This document shows, piece by piece, positions 26,157 through 34,514 of a stretch of DNA of 64,000 nucleotides. Where the stretch lies: the NCBI RefSeq assembly GCF_000187465.1, contig NZ_GL732439.1, positions 1,077,518 through 1,141,517 of the forward strand. Reading direction: 5' to 3'. Positions within the stretch are counted from its first letter, which is position 1. Each line of letters begins with the position of its first letter. The notes beneath the pieces are model-generated. The model saw nothing but the letters and a program-made list of their open reading frames with translations. It was not told where the DNA came from and made no database searches. The translations under genes were made by a program, and so were the position numbers. Origin of the DNA: Streptococcus infantis ATCC 700779. GTDB taxonomy: Bacteria; Bacillota; Bacilli; Lactobacillales; Streptococcaceae.

Positions 26157-27064
26157 CTTTTTTCTACCTCAACTTTTTCATAAGTTTCTTTAATAAATGC
26201 TGCAGTTGCCAAATCATCTGAGAAGGTGGTCGCTGTTCCACATGCCACTCCCCACTTGAAGGCTTCTACTGCGTCTTTTGATTTGACAAACTCACCCGTA
26301 AATCCAGCAACCATCGAGTCACCAGCACCAACTGAGTTTTTCACGGTTCCTTTAATCGGTTTAGCAAAGTATGCTCCATCTGATGTTACCAGAAGGGCTC
26401 CATCACCAGCCATAGAGATAATAACGTTTTGAGCACCTTTAGCCAGCAATTCTCGAGCGTATTTCTCTATTTCATCAAGGCTTTCAAGCTTGACTCCAAA
26501 GATAGCTCCCAGTTCATGATTGTTTGGTTTGACTAAAAGTGGTTGATAATCCAAACTATCAATCAAGGTTTGACCTTCAAAGTCACAGACTACTTGAGCG
26601 CCTGTCTGACGCGTCAAAGCAATTAATTCTTTGTAAACAACATTACCCAAGTTTTTAGCACTTGATCCAGCAAATACTACTGTATCTTCTGCTGTCAGAC
26701 TTGAAAGAATGGCTTTTAACTCTTCAAGTTGTTCGGGCTCAACATTAGGGCCTGTCCCATTGATTTCTGTTTCTTGGTCGGCTTTAATCTTAACATTGAT
26801 ACGCGTATCTTCTGCCACTTGGACAAATTGCGTTTCAATTTGTTCTTCAGCTAAAGTATCTGTGATAAATTTTCCAGTAAAACCTCCGATGAAACCTGTC
26901 GCTGTATTTGGAATATCCAAACGCTTCAAGACACGGCTAACATTGATACCTTTACCACCAGCAAACTTATCATCACTATCCATACGATTGACACTACCAA
27001 CTTCCACTTTGTCCAAACGGACAATGTAGTCTATAGATGGATTGAGTGTGACTGTATAAATCAT
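26153..27064 (-). CDS. fruK: 1-phosphofructokinase
   Basis: 303 aa, PfkB (ribokinase) family; converts fructose-1-phosphate to fructose-1,6-bisphosphate. MIYTVTLNPSIDY at the N-terminus and GGKGINVSRVL near residue 37 form the substrate site, and the C-terminal SVGAGDSMVAGFTGEF carries the anion hole and catalytic aspartate. It overlaps fruR and fruA by 4 nt on either side (ATGA junctions). Its product feeds the glycolytic pool above pfkA/pyk, also in this window. Tagatose-6-phosphate kinase (LacC) is the nearest alternative, but the neighbours fix it as FruK. Confidence 0.96.
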   Translation of the reverse strand: MIYTVTLNPSIDYIVRLDKVEVGSVNRMDSDDKFAGGKGINVSRVLKRLDIPNTATGFIGGFTGKFITDTLAEEQIETQFVQVAEDTRINVKIKADQETEINGTGPNVEPEQLEELKAILSSLTAEDTVVFAGSSAKNLGNVVYKELIALTRQTGAQVVCDFEGQTLIDSLDYQPLLVKPNNHELGAIFGVKLESLDEIEKYARELLAKGAQNVIISMAGDGALLVTSDGAYFAKPIKGTVKNSVGAGDSMVAGFTGEFVKSKDAVEAFKWGVACGTATTFSDDLATAAFIKETYEKVEVEKR

Positions 27065-27801
27065 ACTTCTATTACCTCCGTTTTCTCTTTGATAGCTGAC
27101 AAGAGCTCATGATCCTTGCTTGTAATGACAATAGCACGTTTTATAGGAGCCACCTTAGCAAAACAAGACTGACCAAGCTTGGATGAATCTGCTAGAACAT
27201 ATGTCTGTTTAGCATTTTCTAAGATAGCACGCTTGACAGCGCCCTCCTCCATATCTGGAGTTGTAAAGTAACCTTCATCTACACCATTCATTCCAATAAA
27301 GGCACGATCAAAGTGCAGTTGGTTAATCTGGTTGAGAGCTACTCCTCCGATACTGGCATCAGTTGTCATCTTGACTCCACCACCGATAATGACTGTTGGG
27401 ATTTGCTTATCAACTAATTGAACCGCATGGTGAATGGAATTGGTTACCACTGTAATGTCTTTTCGCTCCAATTCTTTAATGAGAAAGGCTGTCGTACTTC
27501 CTGCATCTACAAAGATAACATCTTTTTCTTTGATGAGGGAAGATGCTCTTTGAGCAATCAACTTTTTCTCTTGAAGGTTTTTGACAGATTTTTCTTGAAT
27601 GGTTTCTTCTTCTTGCAAGGAGTGAGGCAACTCTGCTCCTCCATGCACTCGACGAAGTTTATTTTCAGACTCCAATTCATCTAAATCACGTCTGACCGTT
27701 GATTCTGAAGTATCTAACAAACCTACTAATTTCTCAAGTGAGACGATTTTATGCTGTTTCAATTCTTCTAAAATCACCTGTTTTCGTTCACTTTTTAGCA
27801 C
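27061..27801 (-). CDS. fruR: DeoR-family fructose operon regulator
   Basis: 246 aa. An N-terminal winged helix with recognition segment TSESTVRRDLDELE (about residues 31-44) is followed by a DeoR sensor domain, EKDVIFVDAGSTTAFLIKEL, typical of sugar-phosphate binding. Translation starts at GTG (27801) behind a strong AGGAGG site; there is no ATG. Family members repress their operon until the sugar phosphate, here presumably fructose-1-phosphate, accumulates. First gene of fruRKA, with two 14-bp direct repeats upstream as probable operators and a consensus cre at +1. Confidence 0.95.
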   Translation of the reverse strand: MLKSERKQVILEELKQHKIVSLEKLVGLLDTSESTVRRDLDELESENKLRRVHGGAELPHSLQEEETIQEKSVKNLQEKKLIAQRASSLIKEKDVIFVDAGSTTAFLIKELERKDITVVTNSIHHAVQLVDKQIPTVIIGGGVKMTTDASIGGVALNQINQLHFDRAFIGMNGVDEGYFTTPDMEEGAVKRAILENAKQTYVLADSSKLGQSCFAKVAPIKRAIVITSKDHELLSAIKEKTEVIEV

Positions 27802-27813
27802 TAGTTTACCTCC

Positions 27814-27827
27814 TGTTAACGATTACA
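27814..27827 (-). promoter_or_regulatory. Consensus cre (CcpA) site of fruRKA
   Basis: The minus strand reads TGTAATCGTTAACA, a full match to TGWAANCGNTNWCA. It starts about 6 nt after the -10 box, so it overlaps the predicted transcription start, the classic position for CcpA repression. Confidence 0.8.
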
Positions 27828-27833
27828 TTATTC

Positions 27834-27861
27834 ATTCTATCATAAAAAATATCAAAGTCAA
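27834..27861 (-). promoter_or_regulatory. fruRKA promoter
   Basis: TTGACT (27856-27861), 16 nt spacer, TAGAAT (27834-27839) on the minus strand. Predicted start near 27827. Confidence 0.7.
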
Positions 27862-27862
27862 G

Positions 27863-27896
27863 CATTTTTTGTCACTTTCTTTCATTTTCTGTCACT
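27863..27896 (-). promoter_or_regulatory. Candidate FruR operator: 14-bp direct repeats
   Basis: On the plus strand CATTTTTTGTCACT (27863-27876) and CATTTTCTGTCACT (27883-27896) differ by one base and are exactly 20 bp apart, two helical turns, just upstream of the -35 box. DeoR-family regulators often bind such direct repeats. Confidence 0.55.
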
Positions 27897-27962
27897 AGCT
27901 CCTCATCTTCAAATAAATTTGCAAGAAAGAAGGCTTTATGGTAGACTAGGTTAGTAAACAAT

Positions 27963-28050
27963 GGAAGATTACTCAAGAGGCTTAAGAGGCCGTGTTGGAA
28001 ACGCGGTAGGCGTGTTAAAGCGTGCGTGGGTTCGAATCCCATGTCTTCCG
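27963..28050 (+). tRNA. tRNA-Ser (anticodon GGA)
   Basis: 88 nt, class II with a long variable arm. The acceptor GGAAGAT pairs with GTCTTCC, the anticodon loop TTGGAAA gives GGA, and the T-arm has GGTTCGAATCC. No CCA is encoded. A promoter TTGCAA-17-TAGACT (27919-27947) lies 15 nt upstream. Confidence 0.95.
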
Positions 28051-28062
28051 TTTATTTTCAAA

Positions 28063-28096
28063 AAAGATACCCAAGAAATCTTGGGTATCTTTTTTC
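28063..28096 (+). terminator. tRNA-Ser terminator
   Basis: AAGATACCCAAG and CTTGGGTATCTT form a 12-bp stem with a 4-nt loop, followed by a T-run. It also faces the 3' end of mntH. Confidence 0.85.
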
Positions 28097-28129
28097 TTAT
28101 ATGTTTGTTTTCTAACTTGGGTGAATTTC

Positions 28130-29464
28130 TTAGAAAATATCAAATAACAATTTCACATTGAGAATTGTTAAGATAATTGAAACAATATAACCAAGGATGG
28201 TATTCCATTTGGCATTGGTAAATTCGCCCATCAGTGATTTCTTAGAAGTTAGATAAATCAAAGGGAAGATTGAAAACGGAAGAGCGATTGAAAGAAAGAC
28301 CTGCGAATATACCAATAACTGATCCAAGGTTTTTTCCTGATGACCAAACAGAACCGCTACAATCATGACAGGCAACAAGGCAAAGAGACGAGTTGCCAAA
28401 CGAATGAACCACTGAGGCAATCTCATATGCAAGAAACCCTCCATAACGATTTGTCCAGTCAAGGTACCCGTAATTGTCGAATTCTGACCACTGGCTAATA
28501 GGGCCAAGGCAAACAAGGTTGATAAGGTTGAGCTAGCTATAGCTCCCGCAATGGTAGAATCCTGCAAGGCATTATACATTTGAGAGAAGGCAGAAATCTC
28601 GGATGCATGGCCGAAAAAGAGAGCCGCCCCGAGGATTAATAGAAGGGAGTTAACGATAAAGGCCAAGGACAGTTGAAGATTTGAATCCCAGGTCATAAAG
28701 CGCACCGCTTTTCGAACATCATCCTTGGCCTTGTGATTGATTTTCCGAGTTTGAGATAAGGAAGAATGCAAATAGAGGTTATGGGGCATAACCGTCGCAC
28801 CTACAATCCCAAGGGCTAATGTTAATTGACTTTCATGTCCTGGCAAAGGACTCTCAAATAAGGTCGAATTGGGTAAATAACCCTCAGCGATTCCTTGGAA
28901 GCTTGGATTTGATAAAGCTACTAGATAAGTAAAGATTGCTAGAATCGTTAAAATAAGTGTTGTCACGATAGCTTCTATCTTCTTAAAGGCAAACTTCATC
29001 AGGAGCAATAAGAGAAAGACATCTAGAACCGTCAAGAGGATGGCTATCATAATCGGAATCTTAAAGAGAAGATTGAGAGCAATGGCTGAACCTAGAACTT
29101 CTGCCAAATCCGTCGCCATCAAGGCCAACTCCAAAATCACCCATAAACTATAACGCAACCACTTTGGTGAGTGATGAGCCGTTGCTTGAGCCAGGTCCAT
29201 CTGGGTTACAATCCCAAGTTTTCCTGCCATCTGCTGAAGCTGCATGGCAATAAGAGATGAAATAAAGATGACAAACAAGAGACTATACTTATAGGAAGCA
29301 CCACCGACTACACTGGTAATCCAGTTTCCTGGATCCATATAACCAACTGCGACAAGAGCACCCGGACCTAAAAAGGCCTTTAAATTTTGCCAGAAATGAT
29401 TGTTATTTGGAGTATCGATAGATTGATTAATCTCAGAGAGTGACACTTTTTTATGAGAATACAT
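28130..29464 (-). CDS. mntH: Nramp-family Mn2+/divalent metal transporter
   Basis: 444 aa with about 11 membrane spans. It imports Mn2+ (or Fe2+) with protons. The signature metal-site motifs are present: MDPGNWIT in the first helix (near residue 52) and MPHNLYLH in the sixth (near residue 232). The N-terminus MYSHKKVSLSEINQS is cytoplasmic. Transcribed alone; its promoter carries a palindrome typical of DtxR/MntR-type regulators. Mn2+ uptake in streptococci supports oxidative-stress resistance. The metal is inferred from the family. Confidence 0.94.
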   Translation of the reverse strand: MYSHKKVSLSEINQSIDTPNNNHFWQNLKAFLGPGALVAVGYMDPGNWITSVVGGASYKYSLLFVIFISSLIAMQLQQMAGKLGIVTQMDLAQATAHHSPKWLRYSLWVILELALMATDLAEVLGSAIALNLLFKIPIMIAILLTVLDVFLLLLLMKFAFKKIEAIVTTLILTILAIFTYLVALSNPSFQGIAEGYLPNSTLFESPLPGHESQLTLALGIVGATVMPHNLYLHSSLSQTRKINHKAKDDVRKAVRFMTWDSNLQLSLAFIVNSLLLILGAALFFGHASEISAFSQMYNALQDSTIAGAIASSTLSTLFALALLASGQNSTITGTLTGQIVMEGFLHMRLPQWFIRLATRLFALLPVMIVAVLFGHQEKTLDQLLVYSQVFLSIALPFSIFPLIYLTSKKSLMGEFTNAKWNTILGYIVSIILTILNVKLLFDIF

Positions 29465-29588
29465 AGATACTTGCCTCTTTCTAAACCTACTTTTTCATTA
29501 TTTTCTATTAGAGAAAAATAAGATTGACTTTAAACTATTAAAACAATGAAAACTATATGAAAAACATTTAGTTTTTTCATTATTTTTC

Positions 29589-29607
29589 TTAAGGCACCTT
29601 AATTATA
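29589..29607 (-). promoter_or_regulatory. mntH promoter with metalloregulator-type palindrome
   Basis: TTAAGGCACCTTAA (29589-29602) is a 14-bp sequence with perfect 6-bp arms. On the minus strand it abuts an extended -10 box TGTTATAAT (hexamer 29602-29607), so transcription should start inside it. The half-site TTAAGG resembles operators of DtxR-family Mn2+/Fe2+ regulators (MntR/SirR/SloR type). No such regulator is encoded in the window. Confidence 0.55.
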
Positions 29608-29660
29608 ACAGAAAATATGATAAAAACTTAAGAAAATTCAGGACTTGATTTAATATTTAG

Positions 29661-29689
29661 GATACAACAAAATGTTGTATTCTTTTTTT
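29661..29689 (+). other. Palindrome followed by T-run, role unclear
   Basis: ATACAACA and TGTTGTAT (29662-29680) form a perfect 8-bp hairpin with a 3-nt loop, followed on the plus strand by TCTTTTTTT. It has the form of a terminator for plus-strand RNA, but no plus-strand gene lies upstream; it sits between the ssrA terminator and the mntH promoter. Apart from this, the promoter palindrome and the ssrA terminator, the 29465-29772 gap holds nothing I recognise. Confidence 0.4.
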
Positions 29690-29714
29690 GCAAAAGAATA
29701 CCAAAGAATAAAAT

Positions 29715-29742
29715 AAAAAACGTTGTAAAAACAACGTTTTAG
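29715..29742 (-). terminator. ssrA terminator
   Basis: AAAACGTTGT and ACAACGTTTT form a 10-bp stem with a 3-4 nt loop and a T-rich tail on the minus strand, about 30 nt after the tmRNA 3' end. Confidence 0.85.
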
Positions 29743-29772
29743 AAAGATTTACAAAACAATGTAAATTATCAA

Positions 29773-30117
29773 TGGAGCCGGTGGGAGTCGAACCCACGTC
29801 CAAACATCTGCTAACATATTTGTCTACAACCATAGGTTATGTATTGTTTTAACAGCTCCTCGACACATAACTCAAGCCTAGGAACTGCGAGTCTATCAAT
29901 CTCTTATCAAACTGCTAGACAAAGTTTGATCGTATCTCGCTAAAATTAAGACCTGTCATCAGACACGAGCAATCTGAATCGGGTCACGCCTGCTGGTTTT
30001 TAGGCAGCTAGAGCGTAAGAAGTGTTGTTTTTTGCAGTTATATTTAACTGAGCGTTTACGTCGCCACACGAGTCGCAAAATATGCCTCATAATGCCTGTC
30101 GAATCCGTAACGACCCC
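29773..30117 (-). ncRNA. ssrA: tmRNA (transfer-messenger RNA)
   Basis: 345 nt. It rescues stalled ribosomes and tags the unfinished protein for proteolysis. The 5' end GGGGTCG pairs with CGGCTCC at the 3' end to form the alanine-type acceptor stem, the T-arm GTGGGTTCGACTCCCAC is present, and no CCA is encoded. The tag frame lies at 30000-30035 on the minus strand and reads AKNNTSYALAA followed by TAA, the streptococcal tag. Its promoter, TTGCTT-17-TATAAT, and a strong terminator flank it. Confidence 0.97.
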
Positions 30118-30132
30118 AAAGACTATAAAGAT

Positions 30133-30161
30133 ATTATACCTTATCTAGGTTAAAAAAGCAA
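30133..30161 (-). promoter_or_regulatory. ssrA promoter
   Basis: TTGCTT (30156-30161), 17 nt, TATAAT (30133-30138) on the minus strand, placed 16 nt ahead of the tmRNA 5' end. Confidence 0.75.
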
Positions 30162-30177
30162 AAATGCAAGTAGATGT

Positions 30178-30813
30178 CTAGGAAAGACTAGTTTTCAAAG
30201 CTTCCGTTAGAGCCTGATAGCCAGAAACGCTAAGGTGAAGCCCATCTGTTGTATAGTCTGATTTGAGTTGCCCTTCCTGATCGAGTAGCTCTTCAAAGAC
30301 AGATACATATTCTACCTGCATGTAAGCAGAAGCTAGCTCTTGATAGGCTTGGTTCCAGGCCTTGATTTTCTCATTTGTACGAATATAAACTGTCTGTTTG
30401 TATTCTTCCCCTTGATGAACTGGCAGAATAGAAACTAGCTTAATCTGTGACAGCGGATAGTCACGAGAAATACTTTGAATTACACTTTCAAGATTTGTTA
30501 ATGCTTGACTCATTGGAACATCTTTCCCAATATCATTGGTCCCAATCAAAAGCACAATTTGATCCACTGCATCACCATATAGGTGGGCATCAAGGTTATC
30601 AAGTAAAAGGCCAGTTTGATAGCCTCGAATACCTCGGTTCACAATAGTCTTTGTTGTCCCTAGTAATTCTTGCAAGGGATAATACTCAACAATAGAATCT
30701 CCAATAAAAATGATATCTGGTTCAATTACCGAAATCTGATTGAGTTCACGATACTTGGTTTGGATTTTCTCTTGCTCTTTTAAGAGCCAGTTTTCTAATA
30801 GCTGTACTGCCAA
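30178..30813 (-). CDS. SGNH/GDSL hydrolase
   Basis: 211 aa. Block I FIGDSIVEYY carries the catalytic serine, GTNDIG is the block III asparagine, and DGLHLSVSGY near the C-terminus is block V with the Asp/His pair. There is no signal peptide, so a cytoplasmic esterase or deacetylase. It follows the HAD phosphatase by 1 nt and the CapA-like gene, forming a three-gene operon. The substrate is unknown; relatives deacylate lipids, sugars or lysophospholipids. Confidence 0.88.
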   Translation of the reverse strand: MAVQLLENWLLKEQEKIQTKYRELNQISVIEPDIIFIGDSIVEYYPLQELLGTTKTIVNRGIRGYQTGLLLDNLDAHLYGDAVDQIVLLIGTNDIGKDVPMSQALTNLESVIQSISRDYPLSQIKLVSILPVHQGEEYKQTVYIRTNEKIKAWNQAYQELASAYMQVEYVSVFEELLDQEGQLKSDYTTDGLHLSVSGYQALTEALKTSLS

Positions 30814-30814
30814 G

Positions 30815-31642
30815 TTATTCTCCTCTTTCTAGCCAGTTCTCTAAAACTTTGTAAACACCTGCCTGACTGTTGGCTGGAGCTAATTTTGTCGCAATTTCTT
30901 TAACAGCCTCTTCTGCATTTTCCATAGCGTATGAAATTCCTGCCAACTCTAACATTTCAATGTCATTTTCACTATCACCGAAGGCCATGATTTGTTCAGG
31001 TTTTAAGTTCCAACGTTTGAGCAATTCTACTAGCCCCCACGCTTTATGAATCCCGTCCTGTAAGATATCAATACAGCCATAACCGCTGGAAACAGCTCGC
31101 ACATGCCCATTAAATAGGTCATTAACTTCTTGTAAAACTGAATCCAATCGCTCTTCACCAACTACCATGCTCATCTTGAGAACGCCACCGAAGAGACTGG
31201 AGTCAAATTCATCGACAAAGTTCATTCGTTGATAGAGCTTTTCAATCATCTCTGGAGTCATAAATTTATCTAGTTCTGTAAAAACAGTGCCTTTCTTTAC
31301 AAAACCACCATTCATAGCAGTTACGACAAACTGATCCTGACATTCCCTACCTTTAAAGTGGCCCAAAGCTTTATCAACAATGGCATCATCCCAAGTTTGT
31401 GCTTGAATCAATTCATTGTTCTCGAATATCCGAGCACCGTTAGCAACTACGAGAACCACTCTCTCTGCTAAATGTCCCAGTAATTGTCGCATACGATGAA
31501 CTTCATTTCCCGTTGCAATGACAAAACGAATATCACATTGGTCCAGCTTGTCCAAAATTTTTTCTAGACGAGGTAGATCCAGTTGTCCCTTGGGGTCCAA
31601 CAAGGTTCCATCCATGTCCGTCGCAATTACTCTAATATCCAT
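30815..31642 (-). CDS. HAD superfamily (Cof-type) phosphatase
   Basis: 275 aa from the ATG at 31642, which places the nucleophile motif TDMDGTLLD right after the first strand as usual. ATGs at 31663 and 31672 would overlap or abut the capA-like stop and lack clear ribosome sites. Later motifs are VIATGNE (motif II) and GDSENDIEML (motif IV). The Cof cap suggests action on sugar phosphates or FMN-like substrates. Middle gene of the CapA-HAD-SGNH operon. The start is uncertain by up to ten codons. Confidence 0.88.
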   Translation of the reverse strand: MDIRVIATDMDGTLLDPKGQLDLPRLEKILDKLDQCDIRFVIATGNEVHRMRQLLGHLAERVVLVVANGARIFENNELIQAQTWDDAIVDKALGHFKGRECQDQFVVTAMNGGFVKKGTVFTELDKFMTPEMIEKLYQRMNFVDEFDSSLFGGVLKMSMVVGEERLDSVLQEVNDLFNGHVRAVSSGYGCIDILQDGIHKAWGLVELLKRWNLKPEQIMAFGDSENDIEMLELAGISYAMENAEEAVKEIATKLAPANSQAGVYKVLENWLERGE

Positions 31643-31665
31643 CTTTTTCTTATCGCTCTCCATTG

Positions 31666-32982
31666 CTACCATTTCAAACCTACATGCTCATTCATTTCTG
31701 TATAAGCTGTGTCTATCCGTTCTTTGGTTTCATCATCTAACTGGCTACGATATTTCCCACCCTCAATGAAATCATCTAAGATATAGGTCTGGTATAGATA
31801 GAGTGGATAACCTTCTGGAGAATAAGTTCCTTTTGGTGTTCTATTAACCCAGCTAGGATGAGCTTTAGCAGTCTCAATCGTAGTCTTTCCTGCTTTTTTC
31901 TTAATGGTCACATCCATGAGAACGCCACGTTCTGTCCATTTGGCATTTCCCTCATCCTGCATGGTTTCAATACGCTGATTCGATAGGAAATTCCCCATAG
32001 AATAGATGATGAGTTTCTTATCTCCAGCTTTTTCAACTGTCTCAGCTGGTTCAACAACGTGAGGGTGACCACCGAAGATAATATCAGCCCCCCAGTCAAT
32101 CATTTTATGGTATAGTTCCTTTTGCTCTTCTGTTGGTTCCAATTGATACTCAATTCCCATCTGAGGCATAACAACCGTTATATCTGCTTCTTTTTCAGCT
32201 CGTTCAATTTCTGCCTTCATTTTTTCTTCATTGAGGTCAGAAAGATGATTGTCGTAGTCTTCTTTAGAAATATGTTCTTCAATACCGTTAAAGCCATAAG
32301 AATAAGCTAGAAGAGCAACTTTTATTCCCTTGACTTCCTTGATGACGATAGGCGCCTTATCTCTTGGTTCGTGGGTGTAAACTCCGATTGGTGTCATTCC
32401 AGCTTTTTCGATAGCATCAGCAGTTGAAAAAACTCCCTCGATCTGAGAATCTAAGATATGATTGTGAGCCAAGTCTAACACTTGGTAACCAGCATCCTTT
32501 ATAGCATCCATGACTTCTCCTGGTGCATTAAACAAAGGATAACCTGCAAGATAGTGGTCTTTATTTACGGTTCCTTCAAAATCACCAATAACTAGGTCTG
32601 CTTGTTTGAGCCAAGGTTTTACATACTCAAAGTTTTCATGAAAATCATAAGTCCCATCTTCCTTTAGGGCAGTTCGATAAATCGGAATATGGTAGAGGAG
32701 GTCACCATTTGCCATGATGCGCACACTCGTTTCTTCTTCCGTTACGGAATTCTTACCATTAGAGTCTGAATTCTGACTCACTGCAGGTGCATTCCTATTC
32801 CACAATGGAACTCCCTTAATTCCTTGAGCTAATAAAGTCAAAGCCATCGAAATCGCAACAACAATCAACAACACAACAACAAAGTTTTTATTACTCCACT
32901 GTCGATATTTTTTGAAAAATTGGATAGACTCTCTGACAACTGGTAATCCTGATTGCTTTTTTCTTCTACTACGTTTTTCCAT
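31666..32982 (-). CDS. CapA-family membrane-anchored metallophosphatase-like protein
   Basis: 438 aa from the ATG at 32982 (AAGGAG site 8 nt upstream). A very basic N-terminus (RSRRKKQ) and a single membrane span at about residues 33-54 anchor the protein, with the domain outside. The PGA_cap domain runs from about 80 to 400: RIMANGDLLYH, DLVIGDFEGTVN, VLDLAHNHILD and GGHPHVVEP give the aspartate, asparagine and histidine pattern of this calcineurin-like fold. Relatives help make or anchor poly-gamma-glutamate capsule, but no capB/capC partners occur here, so capsule synthesis is not implied. Confidence 0.87.
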   Translation of the reverse strand: MEKRSRRKKQSGLPVVRESIQFFKKYRQWSNKNFVVVLLIVVAISMALTLLAQGIKGVPLWNRNAPAVSQNSDSNGKNSVTEEETSVRIMANGDLLYHIPIYRTALKEDGTYDFHENFEYVKPWLKQADLVIGDFEGTVNKDHYLAGYPLFNAPGEVMDAIKDAGYQVLDLAHNHILDSQIEGVFSTADAIEKAGMTPIGVYTHEPRDKAPIVIKEVKGIKVALLAYSYGFNGIEEHISKEDYDNHLSDLNEEKMKAEIERAEKEADITVVMPQMGIEYQLEPTEEQKELYHKMIDWGADIIFGGHPHVVEPAETVEKAGDKKLIIYSMGNFLSNQRIETMQDEGNAKWTERGVLMDVTIKKKAGKTTIETAKAHPSWVNRTPKGTYSPEGYPLYLYQTYILDDFIEGGKYRSQLDDETKERIDTAYTEMNEHVGLKW

Positions 32983-33129
32983 ATCTTTTCTCCTTGCTTT
33001 TTGATGCAAGTCTCCTTACTTTATTATACCACAGACAAATAGCTATTTCCCTTTATTAGCAACTTCTGTGACTTTCTTTCTCAACTATTTTGTGTTATCA
33101 TGGAATTGTAATGGAAGGAAGGAGAGAAG

Positions 33130-33741
33130 ATGTCTGCTATAGAACGTATTACAAAAGCTTCACATTTAATCGACATGAAAGATATTATCCGCGAGGGCAA
33201 TCCAACCCTACGTGCAGTTGCCGAGGAAGTCAGTTTCCCATTGAGCGATCAAGATATCATCCTTGGTGAGAAAATGATGCAATTTTTGAAACATTCACAA
33301 GACCCAGTTATGGCTGAAAAGTTAGGTCTACGTGGAGGAGTCGGACTTGCTGCACCACAATTAGATATCTCAAAACGCATCATTGCTGTTTTAGTTCCTA
33401 ATATCACCGAGGAAGGTGAAACACCTCAAGAAGCCTATGACTTACAAGCTGTTATGTACAATCCTAAGATTGTCTCACACTCAGTCCAAGACGCTGCTCT
33501 AGGAGAGGGAGAAGGTTGCCTATCAGTCGATCGTACTGTCCCAGGTTATGTTATCCGCCATGCTCGAGTAACTGTCGACTACTTTGACAAAGATGGCGAA
33601 AAGCATCGCATCAAGCTAAAAGGCTACAACTCCATCGTTGTACAACATGAAATCGACCACTTAAATGGTGTTATGTTTTATGATCGTATCAATGAAAAGG
33701 ATCCTTTCGCAGTCAAAGAAGGTTTACTCATTCTGGAATAA
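33130..33741 (+). CDS. def: Peptide deformylase
   Basis: 203 aa; removes the formyl group from the first methionine of new proteins. All three motifs are present: [15 protein letters not shown] with the metal-binding cysteine, and QHEIDHLNG with both metal-binding histidines. The roughly 200-aa length with insertions between motifs fits the type-2 Gram-positive enzyme. AAGGAG precedes the ATG. It is followed by a short terminator and then rlmB. Confidence 0.97.
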   Translation: MSAIERITKASHLIDMKDIIREGNPTLRAVAEEVSFPLSDQDIILGEKMMQFLKHSQDPVMAEKLGLRGGVGLAAPQLDISKRIIAVLVPNITEEGETPQEAYDLQAVMYNPKIVSHSVQDAALGEGEGCLSVDRTVPGYVIRHARVTVDYFDKDGEKHRIKLKGYNSIVVQHEIDHLNGVMFYDRINEKDPFAVKEGLLILE

Positions 33742-33748
33742 AGAAAAT

Positions 33749-33769
33749 CCCGTTGAAAGACGGGGTTTT
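33749..33769 (+). terminator. def terminator
   Basis: CCCGT (33749-33753) and ACGGG (33760-33764) with a 6-nt loop are followed by GTTTTA. The rlmB promoter overlaps it. Confidence 0.6.
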
Positions 33770-33779
33770 ATGTTATAAT
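33753..33779 (+). promoter_or_regulatory. rlmB promoter (leaderless-type spacing)
   Basis: An extended -10 box TGTTATAAT (hexamer 33774-33779) has TTGAAA 15 nt upstream (33753-33758). The ATG begins exactly 7 nt after the hexamer, so the transcript is expected to start at or within a base of the start codon. Confidence 0.6.
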
Positions 33780-33785
33780 AGAGCC

Positions 33786-34514
33786 ATGAAAACAAATGAT
33801 ATTGTCTATGGCGTTCACGCCGTTACCGAAGCACTGTTAGCAAATACTGGAAACAAACTCTATCTCCAGGATGATTTACGAGGTAAGAATGTAGAAAAAG
33901 TTAAGGAACTGGCGACTGAAAAGAAAGTATCCATCTCTTGGACTTCAAAAAAATCACTTTCCGAGATGACTGAAGGAGCTGTCCACCAAGGCTTCGTTTT
34001 ACGTGTTTCTGAATTTGCCTATACTGAACTTGAGCAGATTCTTGCTCAGACTCGTCAAGAAGAAAACCCACTACTATTAATTCTAGATGGACTAACTGAC
34101 CCTCATAACTTAGGTTCTATCCTAAGAACAGCCGATGCAACCAACGTTTCAGGTGTTATTATTCCAAAACATCGAGCTGTTGGTGTGACACCCGTAGTTG
34201 CAAAAACAGCAACGGGCGCCATCGAGCATGTGCCTATCGCTCGCGTTACCAATCTCAGCCAAACCTTGGACAAGCTAAAAGAAGAAGGCTTTTGGACCTT
34301 TGGAACTGATATGAATGGAACTCCTTGCCATAAATGGAACACCAGCGGAAAGGTCGCCCTCATTATCGGAAATGAAGGAAAAGGTATCTCAAGTAACATC
34401 AAAAAGCAAGTGGACGAGATGATCACTATTCCAATGAATGGACATGTACAGAGTCTCAATGCAAGCGTTGCTGCTGCTATTCTTATGTACGAAGTCTTCC
34501 GCAATCGATTATAA
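33786..34514 (+). CDS. rlmB: 23S rRNA 2'-O-methyltransferase, RlmB/TrmH family
   Basis: 242 aa from the ATG at 33786, the normal length. An N-terminal substrate-binding domain (MKTNDIVYGVHAV) is followed by the knotted SPOUT domain with the motifs DPHNLGSILRTA, IIGNEGKGIS and LNASVAAAILMYE. It methylates the ribose of a 23S rRNA guanosine (G2251 in E. coli). A TTG 11 codons upstream lies inside the def terminator and is rejected. There is no ribosome site before the ATG; the promoter spacing points to leaderless translation. A strong terminator follows. Confidence 0.93.
   Translation: MKTNDIVYGVHAVTEALLANTGNKLYLQDDLRGKNVEKVKELATEKKVSISWTSKKSLSEMTEGAVHQGFVLRVSEFAYTELEQILAQTRQEENPLLLILDGLTDPHNLGSILRTADATNVSGVIIPKHRAVGVTPVVAKTATGAIEHVPIARVTNLSQTLDKLKEEGFWTFGTDMNGTPCHKWNTSGKVALIIGNEGKGISSNIKKQVDEMITIPMNGHVQSLNASVAAAILMYEVFRNRL

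Noticed and set aside
27961..28161. 66-codon frame beginning at ATGGAAGATTACTC
   Set aside because: It translates the tRNA-Ser gene and its terminator; the RNA gene explains the sequence.
31666..33009. Capsule (poly-gamma-glutamate) biosynthesis locus
   Set aside because: Only a CapA-like protein is present; no CapB/C/E ligase or transporter genes occur nearby.
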